Below, in pieces: positions 1 to 5,373 of a DNA stretch of 9,133 nucleotides. Position numbers and translations under genes: made by a program. The stretch covers positions 1 through 9,133 of the forward strand of contig CAZCDO010000166.1 of NCBI GenBank assembly GCA_964497135.1, in the 5' to 3' direction. The DNA is from CAIJXV01 sp964497135. GTDB taxonomy: Bacteria; Verrucomicrobiota; Kiritimatiellia; CAIKKV01; CAIJXV01. Under the pieces are notes generated by a model. The model was not told the DNA's origin and searched no databases. It saw nothing but the letters and a program-made list of their open reading frames with translations. Numbering within the stretch: the stretch's first letter is position 1; each line of letters opens with the position of its first letter.

Positions 1-65
1 GTTTCGCATCCGGTCAGGAAAATGGCCAGCATTAGGGCCAGTACAGCGACAGCATTATTTTTCAC
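1..65 (-). CDS. N-terminus of a lipoprotein (partial, runs off left edge)
   Basis: The reverse strand has a GTG start at 65-63 followed by an open frame to the window edge (21 full codons). The peptide starts (M/V)KNNAVAVLALMLAIF and continues LTGCE. This is a lipoprotein signal peptide: a short basic N-terminus, a hydrophobic core, and an LTGC lipobox with the cysteine at residue 20. The GTG overlaps the TGA stop of the upstream SH3 gene as GTGA, and a GGGAG-like ribosome site lies about 8 bases upstream inside that gene, so the two are probably translationally coupled. The mature protein lies outside the window and its function cannot be told. Genes beside SH3 proteins of this type are sometimes periplasmic peptidases, but that is only a guess. 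Confidence reflects the short length. Confidence 0.65.
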   Translation of the reverse strand, partial: MKNNAVAVLALMLAIFLTGCE

Positions 66-556
66 AGGGTGTCTCCCGTGGTGGGAATCACATCGCCGGC
101 CTTGAGAAATCGGGCGGTTTGTTCCGGAGAGACCGTGATTTTTTCCATGCGGTCGACAGGGGCGAAATCGATTTCCGAATTGCGGGACTTATATTCCTTT
201 TCGACCTCCTCGGTGAAACCCTTGCTGGCGAGGGCGACTTCATCGCTGGAAGCTCCGGTTTTTGCGATATCCCCACCTTTTACGACGATCCGCTTGGGGG
301 TCAGCGATTGATTATGAACCCAGCCGAGGGGGGCCCCATCCCGGCTGATTCGAATCCAATCCCCCTTTTTTTCGACCTGAGTCACGCGATCGGCATAGGC
401 CAGGGATCCGACGATGGCTCCGAGGAAGGAAGGGGAACTGCGGACCTCGGCCTTACGGACCTGCACACTCAGGCCCGACGCGGGGGTGGCGGCCCCGGCG
501 TGCAAAGCCAGGAAGCAACCGACGCATACGACACACAATGTACGCTGGATAGACAT
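62..556 (-). CDS. Secreted SH3-domain (SH3b-like) protein
   Basis: The gene encodes 164 residues from the ATG at 556-554. This start is chosen over an ORF-extending ATG further upstream because a GGAGGT ribosome site lies 4 bases before it and a Sec signal peptide begins there. Residues 1-22 have a hydrophobic core (LCVVCVGCFLALHA) and an A-G-A cleavage site. Residues about 29-87 form a bacterial SH3 domain: V-R-x-x-P at 38-42, then repeated beta-strand motifs ending in GDWIRI and LGWVHNQSL. The rest (about 88-164) is a polar tail containing SKGFTEEVEKEYKSRN and FAPVDRME, a helical segment with no catalytic signature. Such domains usually bind cell wall or peptide ligands in the periplasm. 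A lipoprotein gene follows with a 4-base overlap. The domain call is firm; the biological role is unknown. Confidence 0.85.
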   Translation of the reverse strand: MSIQRTLCVVCVGCFLALHAGAATPASGLSVQVRKAEVRSSPSFLGAIVGSLAYADRVTQVEKKGDWIRISRDGAPLGWVHNQSLTPKRIVVKGGDIAKTGASSDEVALASKGFTEEVEKEYKSRNSEIDFAPVDRMEKITVSPEQTARFLKAGDVIPTTGDTL

Positions 557-579
557 GATGACCTCCAAAGGTTGGCTGA

Positions 580-607
580 ATCCTAGCACATCTCCCGCCC
601 AATTCAA
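580..607 (-). promoter_or_regulatory. Candidate sigma70-type promoter for the SH3/lipoprotein genes
   Basis: On the minus strand TTGAAT (607-602) and TAGGAT (585-580) are separated by 16 bases. Each matches four of six bases of the -35 and -10 consensus, and the -10 is preceded by TGC, the extended -10 pattern. Transcription would start near 573, leaving a leader of about 17 bases that contains the GGAGGT ribosome site. The call rests only on consensus matching and position. Confidence 0.4.
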
Positions 608-684
608 CCCCGAAGGGGGGGGGCCAAATCCTCGCCTAAGAGCGCATCGGCGAATGGCGACCGCATGTGTCACCCCTTGCGCTC

Positions 685-770
685 ACGGCTCGCCAGAGTC
701 TCGCCCTCCAGGGGAGAGTTATCCATCTTGTATAGATTGACCTTTGGAGGGCGAGACTCTGGCGAGCCGT
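685..770. repeat. Long perfect inverted repeat (26-bp arms)
   Basis: Positions 685-710 are the exact reverse complement of 745-770. In RNA the stem can be extended by four more pairs (711-714 with 741-744, two of them G-U), leaving a loop of about 26 bases. The right arm begins TGGAGGGCGAGACTCTGGCG, which resembles the starts of the elements at 2875, 1675 and 4261, so the structure looks like two copies of one short repeat facing each other. There is no T tract after it, so it is not a typical intrinsic terminator. It lies between divergent genes, where no terminator is expected. Confidence 0.85.
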
Positions 771-800
771 CTGTCCGCGGCCCGACCAGGTCGGGGACAG
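771..800. repeat. Hairpin adjoining the long inverted repeat
   Basis: CCCGACC (781-787) and GGTCGGG (789-795) are reverse complements around a single base. The flanks CTGTCC (771-776) and GGACAG (795-800) can pair as an alternative outer stem. The hairpin abuts the right arm of the 685-770 repeat directly, so both may belong to one composite element. Function is unknown. Confidence 0.6.
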
Positions 801-839
801 CCGCTACGCGGAGATTACGCGATGATCAAGGGGGGGGCG

Positions 840-867
840 TTGAACTGGTCAGGGCGCAACTCATAAT
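840..867 (+). promoter_or_regulatory. Candidate sigma70-type promoter for the plus-strand cluster
   Basis: TTGAAC (840-845) and CATAAT (862-867) are separated by 16 bases and match four and five of six consensus bases. Transcription would start near 874, giving a leader of about 70 bases before the deacetylase gene at 944. It is the best match I found upstream of the cluster. There is no further proof of activity. Confidence 0.4.
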
Positions 868-943
868 TTGTCGCAATCCGACTTGTCGCCCGGCCCGAAG
901 TCAGGTAACTTAACCGGCACTGAATCAGTGAAAGGCGGACGGA

Positions 944-1651
944 ATGAATATCGTTTCCATCATGGCGCATCAGGATGACGAAATGCGATGCCTGGGGACT
1001 CTGCTCAAGTGCCATCGGCGGGGGGATCCGTTATTTTTTGTGACCCTGACCGACGGTTCGTCGGGCGTCTTGGAGGATCCACCTCTTCCCCGAAAGGCGG
1101 CCGCCCAGATCCGCAGCCGGGAAATGAAAAACCTGGCCCGTGCGGCCGGGGGTGAATGTCTGTGCCTGGGAGAGCGCGATGCCTTCCTATTTGATACGCC
1201 GGCGGTGCGGATGAAACTCATCGAAGCGATCCGGAAAACAAAGGCCGATGTGATCTTCACGCATTATCATGAGGATTATAACGAAGACCACATGACCACC
1301 CATCGGCTGGTCAAGCATTGCGCGATGTTGGCTTCGTTGCCGTTATTGCCGACCAGATCGCCGCCCTTGAAGACAAGTCCGGCGATCTTTTGTGTCGAGC
1401 CTCATGGCCCCATTTCCTTTCCAGCCACCTATTTCGTGGATATCACGGCTTTTGAACCGGAAAAGATCCGCCTGCTCCAACTCCACAAGTCGCAGGAGGA
1501 GGCCATGCAGAAGGCTTTCAATGCGGGGTTTGACAAGCTCTGCCACCGGCCGGATGCGTATTGGGGTGAAAAATCCGGGTGTGAGTATGCCGAGGCGTTT
1601 GTGCCGATGGCGGCTCGCGGGGCCATCAAGCCCTTTTCGGTTTTGCCGTAG
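944..1651 (+). CDS. PIG-L/LmbE-family N-deacetylase
   Basis: This 235-residue protein has the signature of zinc-dependent PIG-L (LmbE-like) deacetylases, which remove acetyl groups from N-acetylglucosaminyl or related substrates. AHQDDE spans residues 8-13; H9 and D12 are expected zinc ligands and D11 the likely general base. The second motif, HEDYNEDHMTTH (109-120), supplies the third ligand, probably H116. Length is normal for the family (about 220-260). No signal peptide is seen, so the enzyme is probably cytoplasmic. The ATG at 944 follows AAAGGCGGA at a suitable distance. It is the first gene of the plus-strand cluster, 110 bases before a sugar dehydrogenase gene, which fits a role in N-acetyl amino sugar metabolism. 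Family is certain; substrate is not. Confidence 0.9.
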   Translation: MNIVSIMAHQDDEMRCLGTLLKCHRRGDPLFFVTLTDGSSGVLEDPPLPRKAAAQIRSREMKNLARAAGGECLCLGERDAFLFDTPAVRMKLIEAIRKTKADVIFTHYHEDYNEDHMTTHRLVKHCAMLASLPLLPTRSPPLKTSPAIFCVEPHGPISFPATYFVDITAFEPEKIRLLQLHKSQEEAMQKAFNAGFDKLCHRPDAYWGEKSGCEYAEAFVPMAARGAIKPFSVLP

Positions 1652-1674
1652 CCGGCAGAATAGTGTATTGCGAC

Positions 1675-1730
1675 AGGTAGGGCGCTTTCGCCGAAAGCGC
1701 CGCGGACTCCTCGGCGAGGCGTCCCTACCT
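1675..1730. repeat. Palindromic spacer element with nested hairpin
   Basis: The outer arms AGGTAGGG (1675-1682) and CCCTACCT (1723-1730) are exact reverse complements. Nested inside is GCGCTTT-CGCCG-AAAGCGC (1682-1700), a 7-bp stem with a 5-base loop, followed by a smaller CCTC/GAGG hairpin near 1709-1719. The element fills half of the spacer between the deacetylase and dehydrogenase genes. Its GGTAGGGCG start matches the element at 2875. It lacks a T tract, so termination is unlikely; RNA processing, stability, or a mobile REP-like origin are alternatives. Confidence 0.75.
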
Positions 1731-1761
1731 TCTGATTTAGGTCGGCAAAAAGGAGCCGTGC

Positions 1762-2805
1762 ATGAAAAAAATAAAAATTGGGTTGGCGGGCGCCGGGTGG
1801 ATTGGACGCGAGCATGGGCGGAATATTGCCCGTCATCCGCGCGCCGAACTGGCGCTGGTCTGTGATTCCGAAGCCGGCAATGTGGCCAAACTTCGACAGG
1901 AAACCGGGGCCGGTTTTAGCGAGTGCCGGACGGTGAATGAACTGTGGGCGTCGGATGTCGATGCCGTGGTGATCGCCACCCCCAATGCTCTGCATGCGGA
2001 GATGTGTGTGGCGGCGGCCCGGGCAGGGAAGGCCATTTATTGCGAAAAACCGATGGCGATTTCGCCGCAGGACTGCCGGCGGGTGCGCGAGGCGGTCGAA
2101 AAGGCAAAGGTGCCTTACCTGATCGGTTATCATCGTCGGATGAATCCTCTTTACCAGCACGCCCGATCATTGCTCAACCAGGGATCATTGGGGACGCCTT
2201 TCATGGTGGAGTCTGATTATCTGCACCATGTACCGGGGGATTTGGATATCTGGTCCTGGTTGGGCAAGGAGAAGATCGCGGGGAGCTTGTTTCACGCCGG
2301 TAGCGGGCATAATGTGGATCTGATCCGCTATTTTTGCGGCGAGATCAAAGAGGTGACCTGCATGAAGGGAATTTTCTTACCGCGACCCCAACAGGTTGAA
2401 ACCGAGGATTCCGCCGTTGCCCTGTTCCGGTTTGAGTCCGGGGCCATCGGCAAGGTCCAGTTCTGCATCGGACCGATCGCGCCGTTTCAGTTCAATTTCA
2501 AGCTGTACGGGACAAAAGGAACGGTCCTGAACAACCGGATCTGGTTGGATACCATGCCCCGCTTTGCGGAGACCGGCCATGAACGCGATTGCATTGAACT
2601 GCCCGCCGCCTGGATTCCCGACAATGTGCAAGGGGGAGTCAGTGAGCCGTGGGACAAACTGATGGATCATTTCATCGGGATGCTGGCTGAGGGAGCGGCC
2701 TGCATCAATGATGTGGCGAGCGCCTATCAGACCAGTCTGGCCTGCTTTGCCGCTGTGGAGTCGGCCCGGCGGGGGGCGACGGTTGCAGTGCGGGAGGTCG
2801 CGTAA
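1762..2805 (+). CDS. Gfo/Idh/MocA-family NAD(P)-dependent oxidoreductase
   Basis: This 347-residue protein is a sugar or cyclitol dehydrogenase of the glucose-fructose oxidoreductase/inositol dehydrogenase family. The Rossmann nucleotide-binding loop GAGWIG is at residues 10-15, and C-D-S at 34-36 ends the second strand, where cofactor preference is set. The EKP motif (95-97) carries the conserved lysine K96. The catalytic segment HAGSGHNVDLIRY (178-190) offers H183 and D186. Length is typical. The start is supported by AGGAG six bases upstream. Members oxidise a ring hydroxyl (often C3, or an inositol hydroxyl) to a ketone or reduce it back. A DegT aminotransferase follows, a pairing known from kanosamine, 3-amino-sugar and scyllo-inosamine pathways, where the ketone is aminated. 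Whether this pair makes or breaks an amino sugar is not shown. Confidence 0.9.
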   Translation: MKKIKIGLAGAGWIGREHGRNIARHPRAELALVCDSEAGNVAKLRQETGAGFSECRTVNELWASDVDAVVIATPNALHAEMCVAAARAGKAIYCEKPMAISPQDCRRVREAVEKAKVPYLIGYHRRMNPLYQHARSLLNQGSLGTPFMVESDYLHHVPGDLDIWSWLGKEKIAGSLFHAGSGHNVDLIRYFCGEIKEVTCMKGIFLPRPQQVETEDSAVALFRFESGAIGKVQFCIGPIAPFQFNFKLYGTKGTVLNNRIWLDTMPRFAETGHERDCIELPAAWIPDNVQGGVSEPWDKLMDHFIGMLAEGAACINDVASAYQTSLACFAAVESARRGATVAVREVA

Positions 2806-2874
2806 AAAATAGATGATTCCCGCGAGGATGTGGGTTTCACCACTATGAAATGGGTTGTGACAAATCGCATCGCC

Positions 2875-2950
2875 GGTAGGGCGAGCTCTCCGAGCGAGCC
2901 GGTGCGAGGGAACGGGGAGGCGACGGCTCCCCCGGAGGTGTCGCCCTACC
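2875..2950. repeat. Palindromic spacer element
   Basis: GGTAGGGCGA (2875-2884) and TCGCCCTACC (2941-2950) are exact 10-bp reverse complements that close a 76-base element. Smaller inner pairings are possible: GCTC/GAGC at 2885-2895 and GAGCC/GGCTC at 2896-2900 with 2925-2929. It sits in the 239-base gap between the dehydrogenase and aminotransferase genes. The GGTAGGGCG arm is shared with the 1675 element, and the left half resembles the right arm of the 685-770 repeat, marking them as one family. Confidence 0.75.
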
Positions 2951-3028
2951 ATGAATTCGATATGTAAGGAATGTGCGGGGTCGGAATAGAAATCGAGTTA
3001 CGTTCAGGTGTTCTAATGAGGTCGGTTT

Positions 3029-3036
3029 AGGAGGAG
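3029..3036 (+). promoter_or_regulatory. Ribosome binding site that fixes the aminotransferase start
   Basis: AGGAGGAG is a near-perfect Shine-Dalgarno sequence 8-10 bases before the ATG at 3045. It shows that the longer in-frame start at 2973 is not used, because the extra 24 residues would include the ribosome site itself and are unlike the family. Confidence 0.8.
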
Positions 3037-3044
3037 AACGAAAG

Positions 3045-4229
3045 ATGAATTACGGACCTTTTGCGAAGCAATTGCGCGGGTTGGATGATTTGGAGCTCGG
3101 ATACATCAAGGAGGTTTTCGAGCGCGGCCGGATGAGCATTTTTTATAATGAAGGCGGCATGGTGGACCGGTTCCAGGAGGCGTTTGCCCGATATACCGGC
3201 GCTCCGGCGGCCCTGGCCCGCAACAACGGCATGTGCGGTCTGGCCGAGGCGGTCAGCGTCAGCGGCGCGCAGGCCGGCAATGAAATCCTGTGCGATCCAG
3301 TGGTGCATTTCGGCGGGCTGGCCTCTTTGTATTGGAACTGTATTCCCCGATTTGTGGACATTGATCCCGACACCTATTGCATGGATCCCGCCTCCCTGAG
3401 GGCGAATATCACACCCAATACCAAGGCGGTGATCGTCACCCATCTCTGGGGCCTGATCGATCGAATCGATGAAATCCGGGATATCTGCCGGGAACGGGGC
3501 CTCTTCCTGATTGAAGATTGCGCGCATGCCGTCGGATCCCGCTGGAAGGGGAAACATGCGGGAACCTACGGGGATATGGGCGTATTCAGTTTTCAAGAGT
3601 TTAAACAGTTGTCCACCGGGGATGGGTCCATGACCCTGGTCCGTGACACGGAATTGGCTGAAAAACTGCAAAGCATCTGGGCCTTTTCCGGCGAAAGTCC
3701 TCATATGTTTACGCTCAACTGGCGCATGAACGAGATGACGGCGGCGGTGGGCTTGGCCCAACTTCAGCGGGTGGATAAGATCCTGTCCGAAACCTACAAC
3801 GTGACCCTGAAAATTTTCAACGATGCCATCGCCGGAAGCAAATGGCTCAAAGCGCGTAGGGTTCCGGCCGAGGCCACCCAGTCCGGGTATTGGTTCGCCA
3901 GCAAATGGGCGGGAGATGACGCATCCTATGAACGCTTCAAAAAACTGGATACGGAGTTGAGCCTTGGCTTACGGTTCGGTTTTAACCAGGTGGCCCCCTA
4001 TCAATACGAGTTTTTCAAGAAGGGCGATATCTTTGGCAATGGCGTGCCCTACCACACGCCGCCCTTCACGACGCTCAGTGACTATCGGTACCGGGACGGG
4101 TTGTGTCCGGTGGTGGAAGCGGTCATGCCCCGGTTGGTCACGGCGAACCTGATCTTCCTGCCCATCGAAGAAGCGCGTCAGAAGGCGGCGTTATTGGGCA
4201 AAGCCCTGGCGATGATGGATAAAGGTTAA
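3045..4229 (+). CDS. DegT/DnrJ/EryC1-family PLP aminotransferase
   Basis: The gene encodes 394 residues, a normal length for sugar aminotransferases of this fold type I group. These enzymes swap a keto group on a nucleotide sugar or cyclitol for an amino group, usually from glutamate or glutamine. The PLP lysine is K187 in FSFQEFKQLSTGDGS (181-195). D158 in LIEDCAHA should contact the pyridine nitrogen, and VTHLWG (131-136) and NWRMNEMTAAVGLAQL are family landmarks. Two motifs are unusual: the phosphate-binding stretch reads NNGMCGL (60-66) where most relatives have an S/N-G-T-x-A-L pattern, and TGDGS replaces the commoner TGEGG. Since the lysine and aspartate remain, the enzyme is probably active but may differ in substrate. 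It lies downstream of a Gfo/Idh/MocA dehydrogenase, a typical partner. An upstream in-frame ATG at 2973 is rejected. Confidence 0.9.
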   Translation: MNYGPFAKQLRGLDDLELGYIKEVFERGRMSIFYNEGGMVDRFQEAFARYTGAPAALARNNGMCGLAEAVSVSGAQAGNEILCDPVVHFGGLASLYWNCIPRFVDIDPDTYCMDPASLRANITPNTKAVIVTHLWGLIDRIDEIRDICRERGLFLIEDCAHAVGSRWKGKHAGTYGDMGVFSFQEFKQLSTGDGSMTLVRDTELAEKLQSIWAFSGESPHMFTLNWRMNEMTAAVGLAQLQRVDKILSETYNVTLKIFNDAIAGSKWLKARRVPAEATQSGYWFASKWAGDDASYERFKKLDTELSLGLRFGFNQVAPYQYEFFKKGDIFGNGVPYHTPPFTTLSDYRYRDGLCPVVEAVMPRLVTANLIFLPIEEARQKAALLGKALAMMDKG

Positions 4230-4260
4230 GGAGAGGGGTGGATCTGTCGGTCGCTCCATG

Positions 4261-4284
4261 GGAGGGCGGGCATTCCTGCCCGCC
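4261..4284. repeat. Strong GC hairpin in spacer
   Basis: GGCGGGCA (4265-4272) and TGCCCGCC (4277-4284) form a perfect 8-bp stem with a TTCC loop. The preceding bases give GGAGGGCGGGC, sharing the GGAGGGCG core with the 745-770 repeat arm. It occupies the 97-base gap between the aminotransferase and hydrolase genes. The following bases (GATTCTAG) are not a T tract, so an intrinsic terminator is unlikely. It may be a shortened copy of the spacer repeat family. Confidence 0.7.
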
Positions 4285-4326
4285 GATTCTAGAAACGAGG
4301 TCGGGTAAGTCTGAAAGGATCAAAAA

Positions 4327-5364
4327 ATGATCGATGCCATGAAACCCTTGCTGGGGAAAGTATTGACGGCCAAAGGGCCGGTTGAGCCGGCGGCGCTGGG
4401 CAAGGTGATGATGCACGAGCATCTCCACAGTGACTGTTACGACTGGGATAAACAGGCTCTGGTCGAGGTGGAGAAGCCCATCGATCCTGCGCGGCGCGAA
4501 TTGCTCATGCGGGAGGCGATTCCGCCGTTGCGAACGTGCAATGAGCATGGTTGTCACGCCTATGTCGATGTTACTCCGCCGCCTTGGCGGGCCTGGCCGG
4601 ATTTCATGGTTGAGGCCTCGTCTGCCGCGAAGATGCACATCATTCTCTGTACCGGTTTTTATTGCGAGATGAACGACAACGAGTATTGGGTTAAAAAGCC
4701 GGCCGACAAGGCGTGGTCCTTCATGCGGACCGCTTCGCTCGAAGAGTTGGCCGAATTTTGCACGAAAGAAATCGTCGAGGGTCAGCACGGCACATCGATC
4801 CGGGCGGGTGCCATCAAGCTGGGAGGGCGCAATCCCACCTTGAGCCCGTTGGAACAGAAATCCTTCCGGGCCGGCGCGCGGGCGCAGAAGGCGACCGGTG
4901 TCCATATCACCACCCATTGCACGCAGTTGGGGGCGGAGACCAGCCAGTTGGAACTCTTCGACAGCGAAGGGGTGGATTTGCGGCGGGTGGTGATTGGCCA
5001 TACGGCCGGGCATCTCATCAATCCGGAACGGCGGGCGATCTGTCTGGAGTGGATGAAACGAGGCGCAAATTTTCTCCCCACCAACCTGGGAATTAGAGCC
5101 GATGGCGGGGAGAATTGGCGACCGCTGGTGGAGGCGATCCACACGATCTTCGATGCCGGTCACGGGGATAAGCTCTGTTTCGGGCTGGACTGGGCCTTCG
5201 TTTCGGAATCGGCGCCTTTTGGCGCCTGCACCTTCATGCCGCCGCCGCCCTTCCTGCACATGTTCACCCACACGCTGCCCGCCTTCCGGAAATTGGGGTT
5301 AACGGCGGAAGAGGAAGACTGTATTATGCGGCGGAATCCACAACGAATCATTCCAGTTCAATAA
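4327..5364 (+). CDS. Phosphotriesterase-family (amidohydrolase) metal-dependent hydrolase
   Basis: This 345-residue protein is a (beta/alpha)8 metal hydrolase of the phosphotriesterase-related group. Visible metal ligands follow the family order: H30 and H32 in MMHEHLH, the probable carbamylated lysine K164 in GAIKLGG, H197 in ITTHC, H225 in VIGHTAG, and D288 in CFGLDWA. This complete set predicts a binuclear metal site. True organophosphate hydrolysis is rare in the family; lactonase or other ester/phosphoester activities are commoner, and a sugar lactone would suit this cluster. No signal peptide is visible. The ATG at 4327 is preceded by AAAGGA seven bases upstream; a second ATG at 4339 is possible but less well spaced. 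The next gene starts nine bases after the stop, so the two are cotranscribed. Confidence 0.88.
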   Translation: MIDAMKPLLGKVLTAKGPVEPAALGKVMMHEHLHSDCYDWDKQALVEVEKPIDPARRELLMREAIPPLRTCNEHGCHAYVDVTPPPWRAWPDFMVEASSAAKMHIILCTGFYCEMNDNEYWVKKPADKAWSFMRTASLEELAEFCTKEIVEGQHGTSIRAGAIKLGGRNPTLSPLEQKSFRAGARAQKATGVHITTHCTQLGAETSQLELFDSEGVDLRRVVIGHTAGHLINPERRAICLEWMKRGANFLPTNLGIRADGGENWRPLVEAIHTIFDAGHGDKLCFGLDWAFVSESAPFGACTFMPPPPFLHMFTHTLPAFRKLGLTAEEEDCIMRRNPQRIIPVQ

Positions 5365-5373
5365 GGACTTCTC

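Larger units (their letters stand above)
557..943. other. Divergent intergenic region
   Basis: This 387-base stretch separates the minus-strand SH3/lipoprotein genes from the plus-strand enzyme cluster. I see no convincing gene: short open frames on both strands are arginine/proline-rich, lack ribosome sites and overlap palindromes. It holds candidate promoters facing outward (580-607 minus, 840-867 plus), a perfect 26-bp inverted repeat (685-710 with 745-770), a second hairpin (771-800), and two G runs (nine G at 615-623, eight G at 830-837). Confidence 0.75.

Noticed and set aside
615..623. Nine-G tract as a phase-variation switch
   Set aside because: It lies upstream of the candidate -35 box and outside any coding frame. 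Similar G runs occur nearby (830-837), so it is more likely ordinary composition bias.
685..800. CRISPR array or phage attachment site
   Set aside because: The repeats are inverted rather than direct and evenly spaced, there is only one pair, and no cas, integrase or tRNA gene is present.
665..913. Possible small gene of 82 codons in the intergenic region
   Set aside because: It runs through both palindromes, so its composition is dictated by the repeats, and there is no Shine-Dalgarno sequence before its ATG.
1429..2160. Antisense open frame of 243 codons on the minus strand
   Set aside because: It spans the end of the deacetylase gene, the palindromic spacer and the start of the dehydrogenase gene. 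No domain is recognisable and both sense genes are secure.
2973..3044. Extended N-terminus for the aminotransferase starting at 2973
   Set aside because: The AGGAGGAG ribosome site at 3029-3036 lies inside this extension and points to the ATG at 3045, which also fits the family's usual N-terminus.
4265..4295. Intrinsic terminator after the aminotransferase gene
   Set aside because: The stem is strong, but the following bases (GATTCTAGAAACG) lack the T tract needed for a Rho-independent terminator.
4138..5271. Long antisense open frame (377 codons, minus strand)
   Set aside because: It lies opposite the phosphotriesterase-family gene, whose metal-binding motifs are clear. The antisense product is rich in Arg, Pro and Gly with no recognisable motif, as expected from high-GC shadow frames.
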